Positions 31,972 through 41,398 of a DNA stretch of 64,000 bases are shown piece after piece. Origin of the DNA: G963674685 sp964591275 (lineage in GTDB: Bacteria; Lernaellota; Lernaellaia; JACKCT01); the NCBI GenBank assembly GCA_964591275.1, contig CAZQAE010000006.1, positions 46,023 to 110,022 of the forward strand. Reading direction: 5' to 3'. A model generated the notes under the pieces. It was not told where the DNA came from. It made no database searches and worked only from the letters and a program-made list of their open reading frames with translations. The translations under genes and the position numbers were made by a program. Each line of letters starts with the position of its first letter. Within the stretch, counting starts at the first letter, position 1.

Positions 31972-34900
31972 ATGTTGCGACGTCAAGGATTCACGCTGAT
32001 TGAAATTCTGATTTCCATGGTCCTGGGGATCATCGTTATCGCTTCGGCTTATGGGGTTTACATTTCCCAGTCTAAGGGCTTCGTGGTGCTGAATCAGCAC
32101 ACACAGGCTACGCAGAGCGCCCGCATGGCCATCGACCAACTCAGTCGCGAGTTGCGTATGGCCAGCTTCGGCGTTGTGGGACAATTGTCATTTACCGACG
32201 CCAAAGAATCTACCATCTCTTTCCTGGGCGACATCGATTCGGATGTCAACGGCACGCTGGCCGCCACGGCCAATGTCGGGGCGTCGAGTATTTCCATCGA
32301 CCTTTCCGATGAGCAGGACACGGTGGACGCCACCGATTATATTTTTCTGCACAGTGGCGGCGACGTGCAAATGATCCAGGTCCGCCAGACCGGCGACGCC
32401 TACAGTCTGGACGACGAACCCGACACTATCTATTTGAATTCGTCGCTTTCACAGTCCTACCCCGCCTCCACAACCATCGTGAAAACCGTCGAGACGACGA
32501 CCTACGCCTGCAACTTCGGAAACCAGACTCTGAGCAAAAACGGAGATGTCACGGCCGACAACATCTCGAACCTCGAATTTCATTATTATGACGAGGACGA
32601 TACGGAAATTGTTCCTGCGACTTTACAAAGCCTTAACGTGACGGAGCGCGCCGCGATCAGGCGCATCGAGATCGTCCTCGAAACGCAGGCGGGCCGCAAA
32701 CAGAATACGGCCAGAAGCTATACAGCCAGCGTTGATCTGCGCAACATGGGAACTCGTGGATTCTCCGATGACACCTGCGCTCCCAATGTCCCCACCAGTA
32801 TAAGCATCACGGACGCCGGCACTTGCGGGCATTTCACCGCATCCTGGACTCCTCCAGCAACCAATTCCTGCGACGGCAGCAGCGTCACCGACCTGGGCGG
32901 TTTTAAGATTCAGTTCGGCGCTGAAAGTGGGACCTATTATATACCGGCGTTTAATGTGCCTGATGAAACCGCCGCCGAATATCAGGTGGCCGATGTGCGC
33001 CTGGAAAACGGGAACCAATATTTCGCCAGCATCATCGCCTACGATACGAGCTTTAATGAAAGCAGCGCATCCAGCGAGGTCTCGTTCAACTTGAACGACA
33101 CGCAGCGGCCCGAGGCGCCGACAAACCTTGATGCGACATCCTCCACCGGCGTGGTCAATCTGACCTGGACGGTCTCGGAAGACGTGGACGCATCCGGCTA
33201 TCGAATCTTTCGGGGAACGAGCGCTGATTTTACTCCCAGCGGCTCCAACATGATCGCCGACGAAAACACACTGACAAACCAGGAAACCGAATACGCCGAC
33301 TCGGAAGTGAACTCCTGCGAGAAGTATTTTTACAAAGTCAGCGCGGTGGACTGCGTGGACGAAGGAGAATATTCTGAGGCGGCTTATGGCGACGGCGACG
33401 GAGCGGACTCGGACTCGCCAACCAGCGGGACGACGAATACAACGCCAAACGAGGATCCGGCGACGCCTCCTTCGGCGGTTGATCCCTTCGGCGCCGCCGG
33501 CGGCGATCAAGCCGCAACATTATCCTGGACCAATCCTTCCGAGGGCGATTTCAACTACGTCATCATCCGCTACTCGACCACGGGTTATCCCGCTTCCACC
33601 AGCGGCGGCAGTGAAGTCGCCACTATATCGTGCACGCCCGGCTCAAACTCGACTTACAATCACACCGGACTGGCCAACGGCGTCACCTATTATTATTCCA
33701 TCTTTCCCTGCGATCGATGCGGAAATTGCGGCGACAGCACAACCGCCTCAACCGGCGCCAACGCGCTGTCGCCGGTGGTGGAGATCATTACGCCCACCAA
33801 CAACCAGGTCATCAGCGACGGAAGTCTTGTCTTCCAGGCCCGCGCCTACGATCCCGACGAATCCACATTGGGCGAGCCCCCCAATGTCAACCAGGACAAC
33901 GGAAAGGGCATCACCAGCATATCATTTCATGTCACGCCGGATCCCATGTCCGGGCAGTTGCCGTCAACCGAGTATGCCACCGAGTTTTGTGGGTTCAGCG
34001 GGAACGTGAATCCCTGCTCCAGCGGCGATGTTTCGGGCTGGTGTTCCGGGCAGTACAATCTCTGGGCCGTGGCCACCGACAATGAAAACCAGGAAACCCA
34101 AACCCCCTACACAACGATTTCGGTCGAAAGCGGCGGCGTGGAAATCGACACAAGTTACGACAGCAACATCACGGGAACCAACAAGCAGCAGGTTAATTTT
34201 CAGATTAAGAATACAAGTCTGACCAGCGCGAAGATCAAATCCATTACAACAACATGGGACCGCACGCAGGCCAGACTGGGTTATGTCCGCATTCCCAGCG
34301 TTACAACCAAGTGGAACTACGAAGGCGACGGCTCTCCGGCCATCAGCGGCCAGGCGATTAACTTTGACTACGGAAGCGAACCGACACTCAGCACTGACAG
34401 CGGCACATCAACGGTGCAACTGGAATTCGTCCACAATTTCACAACCCTGACAAGTTCGGCCAGTGTCGGCGCCACGCAGATTTCCGTCCAGAGCGCATCG
34501 GGGTTTTCCGAAGGCGATATGATCTATATCAATGGAGACAGCGAATCGACGATAGATTCCATCAGCGCTAATAGCATCGCTTTCAGCACGGGATTGCTGA
34601 ACTCCTACGGATATGGCGATAGCGTTTCCATTGTGACCGACAATTCGGAAATGCCCATGACCGGAGCCACTCTCACGATGGAATTCGTTTACGAATTGAC
34701 GCAGTCAGGGCAGGAGTGCCAAACCGAGGAGATGACCGTATCGGTCACGACGGGTCCTTTCATCGGAACCCCCTATCAGGATGAACCAACTCTCAACACA
34801 ACCATGAGCACGAGCTTAAACGCCATTCAGGTTTTGAACTACCGAGCCGTTCCCGTTCACGCCGCCGTTACGGATTACTCGGGATTGGACATTAACTCCA

Positions 34901-35460
34901 TGGTGACCTATTACATGGTGACCACCACATCGCAAACGACCCCGCCCGGCAGTGGCTACACAACCGTGAACATGAGCTTCAGCGAAGGCAGCGGGGAGTA
35001 CGAGGGCATCATTCCCTTCAACAGCGACAAGCGGCTTTGGGTGTACTTTGTGGCTACGGACGGCAATTCAGCGACGGACAGGAAACCTGCCACGGGGGCC
35101 TATACTTACGATCTCAACCCTGATACGACGCCGCCGTCGTGCCCCCTGGGATTAACAGCCACTGTTCTTGGGTTGAAGGATGTTCAACTGCAGTGGCAAA
35201 AAAGTTATGAGGACGATGTTGAAGGTTATCACATCTATCGGCGGGAAGAGTGCGGCAGTTGGGCAAAAAAATACACATTGGTTCAGGATACAAACGCCGA
35301 CACGCCGGATGTTGTCGATTATCTTGATAACGATCCGAAAATCAATACGAACAAGTACTGCTACGATTATTACATCGTGGCAGTGGATCACTCCGCCAAT
35401 CAGAGCAGCGGCTGCGAAATCTATTTAGCGGGAGCAGGGGATTGTCCCTGCGGATCATAG
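31972..35460 (+). CDS. Giant PilW-like minor pilin with fibronectin/Ig-like modules
   Basis: 1162 residues. The start is a normal prepilin: RRQG/FTLIEILISMVLGIIVIASAYGVYI, and the first 260 residues follow the PilW pattern (ATQSARMAIDQLSRELRMASFG). PilW proteins usually have only a few hundred residues. Here about 900 more follow: fibronectin type III-like units near 265-375, 380-480, 500-605 and 1045-1150, an Ig-like unit starting SPVVEIITPTNNQVISDGS, and a large beta-rich middle. AAGGAGG precedes the ATG. It probably displays an adhesive extension at the pilus tip (inference). Confidence 0.88.
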   Translation: MLRRQGFTLIEILISMVLGIIVIASAYGVYISQSKGFVVLNQHTQATQSARMAIDQLSRELRMASFGVVGQLSFTDAKESTISFLGDIDSDVNGTLAATANVGASSISIDLSDEQDTVDATDYIFLHSGGDVQMIQVRQTGDAYSLDDEPDTIYLNSSLSQSYPASTTIVKTVETTTYACNFGNQTLSKNGDVTADNISNLEFHYYDEDDTEIVPATLQSLNVTERAAIRRIEIVLETQAGRKQNTARSYTASVDLRNMGTRGFSDDTCAPNVPTSISITDAGTCGHFTASWTPPATNSCDGSSVTDLGGFKIQFGAESGTYYIPAFNVPDETAAEYQVADVRLENGNQYFASIIAYDTSFNESSASSEVSFNLNDTQRPEAPTNLDATSSTGVVNLTWTVSEDVDASGYRIFRGTSADFTPSGSNMIADENTLTNQETEYADSEVNSCEKYFYKVSAVDCVDEGEYSEAAYGDGDGADSDSPTSGTTNTTPNEDPATPPSAVDPFGAAGGDQAATLSWTNPSEGDFNYVIIRYSTTGYPASTSGGSEVATISCTPGSNSTYNHTGLANGVTYYYSIFPCDRCGNCGDSTTASTGANALSPVVEIITPTNNQVISDGSLVFQARAYDPDESTLGEPPNVNQDNGKGITSISFHVTPDPMSGQLPSTEYATEFCGFSGNVNPCSSGDVSGWCSGQYNLWAVATDNENQETQTPYTTISVESGGVEIDTSYDSNITGTNKQQVNFQIKNTSLTSAKIKSITTTWDRTQARLGYVRIPSVTTKWNYEGDGSPAISGQAINFDYGSEPTLSTDSGTSTVQLEFVHNFTTLTSSASVGATQISVQSASGFSEGDMIYINGDSESTIDSISANSIAFSTGLLNSYGYGDSVSIVTDNSEMPMTGATLTMEFVYELTQSGQECQTEEMTVSVTTGPFIGTPYQDEPTLNTTMSTSLNAIQVLNYRAVPVHAAVTDYSGLDINSMVTYYMVTTTSQTTPPGSGYTTVNMSFSEGSGEYEGIIPFNSDKRLWVYFVATDGNSATDRKPATGAYTYDLNPDTTPPSCPLGLTATVLGLKDVQLQWQKSYEDDVEGYHIYRREECGSWAKKYTLVQDTNADTPDVVDYLDNDPKINTNKYCYDYYIVAVDHSANQSSGCEIYLAGAGDCPCGS

Positions 35461-35476
35461 AGAGGCAGGTGCGACC

Positions 35477-36649
35477 ATGAGGTTTTATACAGCCGGATTA
35501 TTGGGAGGGGCGCACCGGGAAAAGCCATGGCGGAAACGACAAGGCGCCGTCATGGTCATCGTTTTGATGATCACTATGGCGACTTTGCTCATCGGCCTGG
35601 CATCGATGATCGTGTCCTCGACGGATTTGAAAATTACGTGGAACGCCAAGCGCGGCGCCATGGCCTTCTTTGCCGCGGAGGCCGGCATTGAACGCTCCAT
35701 CCAGGAACTGCGCAACGACAACTCCTGGACGGACGGTTTCACCAAAACGGCCCTGGGCAACGGCAGCGCCTATGAGGTCAGCGTGGAAACCATATCGAGC
35801 CAATTGAATCGCGTCGTGTCCACGGGAAGCGCCGGAGCCAGTCGGAGGATTATCGAAAGCATCATCAACGTGGATTCGGCTTTTGATCACGCTTTGAATA
35901 TCGGAGGCGACCTGGTCATGTCAGGCAAACCGAGGTTCAGCGCCGAGGGCATCCGCCTCAACGGAGACGCCTATTTTGATCTTGACGCCGGGACCCCGTT
36001 GGTCAATGTTTATTCTCCCAGTTCTTCAACAATTACCTATGCCACCGGCTCAGAAGTTGATCCTCTTAATATTGTTGACACCCCAGCCATGGATCTGAGC
36101 GCGGCGAAGTTGTCGGATGAGGATTGGAACGACCTGGCCGATCAGGCCGACGACTCCTACGCATACGACACTGACGGCATTCGTGGAAACAGCGACACGA
36201 CCGTCACCATCAACAACTTGAACTTTGACGACGTACCGGTGGATGCAAACGGCAAACGCACGATTTACGTGGACGGCGAGGTCAATCTCAACGGCAGTAT
36301 CTCGGGAATCGGCACGATTATCGCCACGGGCAAGATCATCGGGACAGGCGGTTTCGTCACCAGCGGCACGCCCACGATCAGCTTTATCTCCAGAGACGAC
36401 GTTATGTTGAACTTCGACACGAACGCTCAATCTGAGATGAACGGCCTCACATACGCCGAGGGCGATTACGAATTGCACGGAAAGATAAAATATACGGGTG
36501 TCGTGACAACCTTCGGATCTGCAACGATTCAAAACCCGTCGGAGTTTACAAACAACAACGACGCCAACTTCTGGTACACATACTCCTCGGCCTACACTAT
36601 CGTATCCGATCCCATCGATGTTCTTTTATGGCAGGAGATTACGGAGTAG
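35477..36649 (+). CDS. PilX-like pilus assembly protein
   Basis: 390 residues. The PilX N-terminal region is seen at about 23-60: RQGAVMVIVLMITMATLLIGLASMIVSSTDLK followed by AEAGIERSIQELRN. It lacks a classical Phe+1/Glu+5 prepilin site, as PilX/GspK types often do. The C-terminal 250 residues are beta-rich and repetitive (INLNG/IIATG patterns), suggestive of a beta-helix like that of polymer-forming or DUF7305-type domains. It is the last gene of the pilin operon and converges on the BON lipoprotein, overlapping its 3' end by 11 bp. Confidence 0.78.
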   Translation: MRFYTAGLLGGAHREKPWRKRQGAVMVIVLMITMATLLIGLASMIVSSTDLKITWNAKRGAMAFFAAEAGIERSIQELRNDNSWTDGFTKTALGNGSAYEVSVETISSQLNRVVSTGSAGASRRIIESIINVDSAFDHALNIGGDLVMSGKPRFSAEGIRLNGDAYFDLDAGTPLVNVYSPSSSTITYATGSEVDPLNIVDTPAMDLSAAKLSDEDWNDLADQADDSYAYDTDGIRGNSDTTVTINNLNFDDVPVDANGKRTIYVDGEVNLNGSISGIGTIIATGKIIGTGGFVTSGTPTISFISRDDVMLNFDTNAQSEMNGLTYAEGDYELHGKIKYTGVVTTFGSATIQNPSEFTNNNDANFWYTYSSAYTIVSDPIDVLLWQEITE

Positions 36650-37367
36650 TCATGGAATCCGGCGGCTCGGGTTCATCCTCGTCGCCCCCTTCCACCCATG
36701 TGTTGTCGATGACCGCGCGGACTTTCGGGATATAGAGAACCGCATTGTAATTCCGCTTTTTGGCGCCGAGATCTTGCACCGGCCCCGCGAGAATGACCAC
36801 ACCCAAATAAACTTCGATCTTCATTTGAGAAAGGCGCGCCTGCCCGGTTCGCGCTAACTTTCGGCGAACGGCGTCAAGGATCTGCCTGTCGTGAACCACA
36901 TCCGCAAGACCCCGCGAATCGCCTTTAGGCCAGGGATGTTTCCTGTGCGGGACGACGCGCAGCTTGTTTTTGACTTTGCGTATTCCGGGACTGGTGCGAA
37001 CCAGCGCATCGGCAAGATTCTTTTCCGCGACGGTGCCCACCTTGCCGACAAGAATCACCTCCCCTTCCCGAATCGACAAATGAACATCCCGACCGGCGAC
37101 GCTTTTTGTTTTTTGAAAACTCTTTTTCAAGTTCATCCGAATTTGCGAATCCGGGACGAAAAGCCTTTGCCCTGAATTTTCACCGGGTTTTGCCGCAGCG
37201 GATTTGAGCTTCGCGTCCAGGGACTCTTCCGAAGGATCAGCCTTGGAAATTTCCCCGCCCTTGTCGCCAAATGACACGCATGACGCCAGTGAAAAAACCC
37301 ACAGAAAGAAGGCGGCGGCCACAAGACACAAGGAAAAAGCGGCAAGAGGCGGGTGAGAAATTTTCAT
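36639..37367 (-). CDS. BON-domain lipoprotein
   Basis: 242 residues. The signal peptide ends in a lipobox (FSLASC). One BON domain is clear at about 110-160 (VHLSIREGEVILVGKVGTVAEKNLADALVRTSPGIRKVKNKLRV), and a second, weaker one at about 190-232 (IEVYLGVVILAGPV ... PKVRAVIDNTWVE). BON domains bind phospholipid or stabilise envelopes, as in OsmY and DolP. The ATG overlaps the stop of the upstream DUF3604 gene (ATGA), so both are made from one transcript. Confidence 0.85.
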   Translation of the reverse strand: MKISHPPLAAFSLCLVAAAFFLWVFSLASCVSFGDKGGEISKADPSEESLDAKLKSAAAKPGENSGQRLFVPDSQIRMNLKKSFQKTKSVAGRDVHLSIREGEVILVGKVGTVAEKNLADALVRTSPGIRKVKNKLRVVPHRKHPWPKGDSRGLADVVHDRQILDAVRRKLARTGQARLSQMKIEVYLGVVILAGPVQDLGAKKRNYNAVLYIPKVRAVIDNTWVEGGDEDEPEPPDSMTTP

Positions 37368-39952
37368 TGGCCTTGAGCATCCGGCGCGGCGACCATGTTG
37401 ATGATCGCCTTTTGCGGGCTGACGATTCCAGCCGCTTCGGCCTGAAAGAAGCAAAGCTTTTTGACCTTATGACCCTGGTCGTCTTTGCCATCCCAGATGC
37501 GCTGGTGGTATCCTGGACCTTTTTCACCCTCCACCAGGACGCGGACGACTTGTCCGTCAATGTCGCGAACGCTAATCCGCGCCTGACCGCGCGCATTCGC
37601 ATAGTACCCAAGCTTCCAACGTCCCTCGTAAAGAGGCTCAACCGGGAGCGTCGAATGCGTCGCGAGGGGACCGATATGGCGCGTTCCGAAGTCGTTTCTT
37701 TCTTCAAGAATATAATAGGCCGTCACGCCTGTTTCCAGGGGATCGACATCAGAGAACACAAATTTTCCGGCGGGAAGTTCCTCAGGCCCGACGGCGGTGT
37801 AATTATGCAATTCGCCGCCGCCGCTGTCGCCAAGTCTTTTATAAAGGCCAAAGTTGATGGTTCCGAGACCGTTTTCCGTTTCCCACGCCGCCTCGACGCC
37901 CATACCTGTATTCTCGACATGGAAATCTTTGACAAGAGCCCAACTCGGGTGATGCGCGTAAAAGGGACTGAACCATGCCTGCTGGCCGTCCACCTGCGTT
38001 AAACGAAAATAATAATACGCCGGTTTTTCAAATTGCTCGTCAGTCCATCGCCCCTGCGCAACCCTGGCGGATGTCAACGACCGGCCTTCGACAAGTTCAT
38101 CGTAAACGACGAGCCCGTTTTTCACGATTTCAACACGTTGTATGTCGGCCTGACCGGCGGCCTCCCATTCCATAACAGGTTCGGCTTCCGGGATGAAAAT
38201 CTTGCCGGGTCTATGTCCACTTAGCGAAACGCTCAGGATAATCCTGGCACCTGTTGTGGCGTAGGCGCGTCCTCCCTGGATCGCGTCGAAAACCGTTCTT
38301 TGCGTTAATGCGCCTGCCTTGATGGCCGTCAAACCGCCGGGGTACTTGCCCCACGTGGACAGGCCGGGCCGTGAGTCGTGCGCGTCCGAAGCGGCAATGA
38401 AACCTGTTCGGAAATTCCGGTCGAGCGCGGTTTGAACGCTGCCAAATTCCGCAAAGGGTTCGACCCTTCGTTGGTTATTGGCGCTCTCGTTGCAGCCGTG
38501 GGAAGAATATATCTCCACGGCATATGTCTTCGTCGGATCAAATGACTCCCAATCGTTTCCCATGCCCATCGTGGCGGATGTGTGCGGGATGAACATGGCG
38601 CCGCGCTCAAGCAGAGTTTTGGCCAGCAGCGTTTTATCGCCCCATCCGCGCATGAAGGCCCCGCCGCTTTTCACCCAGGCATAGGGCCAGGCGTCGTTGA
38701 ATAATATTTGCCACAACTCCCTGGGACCGTCCGGCGGCATTTCCGGCACAGCGTCGCACCGATCGTAATACACGATGCCGTGACCGCCAAAGGAAAACTC
38801 CCAGGCCGCCAGCGCGACGAAATCGCCGGGCTTGTTGCGCTCGGCGCATAACTTTGTCAGCCCCGCCCACTCTGCGGGATCGATCTGCCATTCGTGATCC
38901 GTCACCGCCGCGAAAGACAGGGCCGCGGGCCCTTGCGCGATGTCGTAAAAGTATTCCGGCGAATTGAGGCCGTCGGAAATGAGGGTATGACCGTGGATGT
39001 CGCCGAAATATATGCGCTTCGGCGATTTGTCGCCCGTGACGTGAATCGGGTTCGAGACGGCGGCGGAAAACACCCCGCCGAAATCCGCGTGCAGTTGGTA
39101 ATAACCGGCGGCTTTAAAAGACCCTCCCCGAACCTTGGCCCATTCCCAATTGACCAGCGGCGCGGGGGGCGAAAGATAAATGGCGTCTCCCATCGTCTCG
39201 CCGCCTTTTTTCAAACCGGCGGCGGAGAATTTCACTTCGACGGGTTTTGGCGGTTTGGCGGGATTTCGGTGGATGTCGAAAAAGCGAAGTGTGAGATCGA
39301 AGGACTCTCCCACGGAAAGAATCGAGGGCGTCACGACCTGCGCGCTGACGGCTTCGGCGGCGGCGACGGTGATGAAATCCTGCTGGCCCGGAAAAAGGCG
39401 CTTAAAAACCCCGTCGCCTTTTTGGTCAATCAACACGAGCGGAGCAAATTTTTCCACCACGAACTTCGGCGCTTCCATTGTGGGCTCGCCCTGTGGCCCT
39501 ATTCCCATGATAATGACGACTTTATCGTTGGCGACAAATCCCTGGTCGCCCGCCCTCAGTTCAAGCGTGCGGGGTTTTAAGGGCGTATCCCGATAGCGCA
39601 ATTCGACCGGCTCACCGTTTATTGTCGCCAGGCAAAATCCTGGAAGCCGCGGATCATCGATCTGGGGAAGCATATTCGCCGGGCGGTTGTTGTAATAAGG
39701 GTGCAAAAAAGCCACGACGATGACCCCGCCCGAAGCGACGCCTTCCGGCGCAACGTTATAGACAATGGTCCAGGTCATCGGCGAACCCGCCTTGATCAGG
39801 CCGCGAGGCGTAATCTGAAGCAACGGCGCCAAGCTGCCCGAAGTCTGCAAGTTGCCCGGCGTTGGCGAAGGCTTTTCGCATGACGAAGATCCCAGCGCGC
39901 ACAGCGCCATTAGGAAAACGGCAATTGCAATATTTCTGTCTCGCTTATTCAT
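37364..39952 (-). CDS. DUF3604 (PHP-like) lipoprotein
   Basis: 862 residues. The signal peptide ends at a lipobox near residue 25 (ALGSSSC). A DUF3604 metal-dependent domain of the PHP group occupies about 310-570: GDIHGHTLISDGLNSPEYFYDIA, then AAVTDHEW, and further IPHTSA and FIAASDAHDSRPG, which supply metal ligands. Members are predicted phosphoesterases. Beta-rich regions lie on both sides; the C-terminus (about 800-850) resembles a FlgD-like Ig repeat (RISVRDIDGQVVRVLVEGEKGPGYHQRIWDGKDDQG). ATG 39952 is chosen over an upstream TTG. It is coupled to the BON gene. Confidence 0.85.
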   Translation of the reverse strand: MNKRDRNIAIAVFLMALCALGSSSCEKPSPTPGNLQTSGSLAPLLQITPRGLIKAGSPMTWTIVYNVAPEGVASGGVIVVAFLHPYYNNRPANMLPQIDDPRLPGFCLATINGEPVELRYRDTPLKPRTLELRAGDQGFVANDKVVIIMGIGPQGEPTMEAPKFVVEKFAPLVLIDQKGDGVFKRLFPGQQDFITVAAAEAVSAQVVTPSILSVGESFDLTLRFFDIHRNPAKPPKPVEVKFSAAGLKKGGETMGDAIYLSPPAPLVNWEWAKVRGGSFKAAGYYQLHADFGGVFSAAVSNPIHVTGDKSPKRIYFGDIHGHTLISDGLNSPEYFYDIAQGPAALSFAAVTDHEWQIDPAEWAGLTKLCAERNKPGDFVALAAWEFSFGGHGIVYYDRCDAVPEMPPDGPRELWQILFNDAWPYAWVKSGGAFMRGWGDKTLLAKTLLERGAMFIPHTSATMGMGNDWESFDPTKTYAVEIYSSHGCNESANNQRRVEPFAEFGSVQTALDRNFRTGFIAASDAHDSRPGLSTWGKYPGGLTAIKAGALTQRTVFDAIQGGRAYATTGARIILSVSLSGHRPGKIFIPEAEPVMEWEAAGQADIQRVEIVKNGLVVYDELVEGRSLTSARVAQGRWTDEQFEKPAYYYFRLTQVDGQQAWFSPFYAHHPSWALVKDFHVENTGMGVEAAWETENGLGTINFGLYKRLGDSGGGELHNYTAVGPEELPAGKFVFSDVDPLETGVTAYYILEERNDFGTRHIGPLATHSTLPVEPLYEGRWKLGYYANARGQARISVRDIDGQVVRVLVEGEKGPGYHQRIWDGKDDQGHKVKKLCFFQAEAAGIVSPQKAIINMVAAPDAQGQ

Positions 39953-40112
39953 TTTCACCAAGGGTCCGCGCAGCTACAAAAAAACTCTCCTTTGTCCAGC
40001 ATCATAATGCAATTTTTTTATTAATAAAGAACAAGGGTTAAAAAAAAATTATGTTTCAGCTATTGTGTGACGCCAATTGCTATTGCGTTACCGATAATTG
40101 AAGGAGAATGCC

Positions 40113-41375
40113 GTGAGAAAACACCAGTTGATCCGAGTGTTTTTGGTAGTTGTTTTTTGCGCGGCCTCTTCGGCGCACGCAAGCCTCATTTTCGTGCCCA
40201 ATACTTACGGACTGTCCGCAAAATCGGTCGGCATGGGCAACGCCATGACAGCCGTGGGCGACGATTATTCCATGGCCTATTTCAATCCGGGAGCCTTGGG
40301 AAATCTGAAGTCGAGCCAGATCGACCTCAATTATCTCTACGCGGCGCCCGACTTTTCCGGCGGTCCCAAGGACGGCGAAGAGGTGGAATTTAAAGAGGAA
40401 AGCCAGCTAACGCTGATCGGCTTTACGATGGACTTGTCGCGAATGTTCAAAAAAAGGCACGGCCTTGGACTGGGATTCGACATCGCCGTGGATGACAACA
40501 TGCAAGGCTTTCTTGCTTTTGAAAGTCGCAGAAGCGACGAGGGTCGCTTCATGCGTTACGGCAAATCCAGCGTTACGATGGTGACATCGCTGGGCATCAA
40601 AATTTTTCCGAAACTCTTTATCGGCGGCGGCGGTTTCGTTCTGGTCAAAGGAGAAAACACCCTCGTCACGCAGTCGGACATGGCCGGCAACAGCCGGGAG
40701 GAAGAAATCCAGGTTGACGCCAAGCCGGTTATCGCCCCGATCGTCGGAATCTTCGCACCCATCCACAAGATGATGACGCTCGGCGCCGTTTACCGCGGCA
40801 AGGGCGTAGCGGAGTTCAATTCCATCGAAGCCAGCGCCGACGCCCTGGTCAGCGACTCGCCCCTGACCACGTTGAACCTGCTGATGGCTTTCAAGGACAC
40901 GTACGTGCCGCAACAGGTCGCGCTGGGAATCGGCCTGCGCCCCACCTGCAATCTGCTTTTCTCGCTGGACGGCACCTGGGCCAACTGGGCGGATTATGAA
41001 GAGGAAATCAAAAAGGGAGATGTGGTGCTCGACGAGTCCGAGATCGGGACGAAAGATATCATCATTCCGCGCCTTGGAATCGAGTTCACGGGCGTCGAAA
41101 ACCTCATGGTCCGCGCCGGGTATTATTATGAGGATACTCCCTTTGAAGACCCCGGCGTCGGCAACACGGTTGTGCTCGACAACGCCCGGCACGTCGGCAG
41201 TTTCGGGCTGGCTTACGATTTCTCGCCGAGTTTTCTGAATCATCCGCTGACGCCGGGCGCCAGCTACTTTTATCAGTATATGCAGCCACGAACGGTCGAA
41301 TCCGACGATGGCCGTGATTTCGAGAGCGAAGGAAGTCTGCACGGCGTGATCGGCTCATTAACGGCCCGTTTTTAA
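40113..41375 (+). CDS. FadL/OmpP1-family outer-membrane transporter
   Basis: 420 residues from GTG 40113, which has GAAGGAG at ideal distance; the in-frame TTG before it overlaps that site. A signal peptide ends AHAS. The mature N-terminus NTYGLSAKSVGMGNAMTAVGDDYSMAYFNPGALG is the FadL hallmark, including the plug region. Fourteen-strand barrel repeats follow and the protein ends ...TARF with terminal Phe. FadL proteins import long-chain fatty acids or other hydrophobic compounds. The next gene, 23 bp away, encodes a large lipoprotein probably acting with it. Confidence 0.9.
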   Translation: MRKHQLIRVFLVVVFCAASSAHASLIFVPNTYGLSAKSVGMGNAMTAVGDDYSMAYFNPGALGNLKSSQIDLNYLYAAPDFSGGPKDGEEVEFKEESQLTLIGFTMDLSRMFKKRHGLGLGFDIAVDDNMQGFLAFESRRSDEGRFMRYGKSSVTMVTSLGIKIFPKLFIGGGGFVLVKGENTLVTQSDMAGNSREEEIQVDAKPVIAPIVGIFAPIHKMMTLGAVYRGKGVAEFNSIEASADALVSDSPLTTLNLLMAFKDTYVPQQVALGIGLRPTCNLLFSLDGTWANWADYEEEIKKGDVVLDESEIGTKDIIIPRLGIEFTGVENLMVRAGYYYEDTPFEDPGVGNTVVLDNARHVGSFGLAYDFSPSFLNHPLTPGASYFYQYMQPRTVESDDGRDFESEGSLHGVIGSLTARF

Positions 41376-41398
41376 TCTTTTGGCGAAAGGATAAACAA

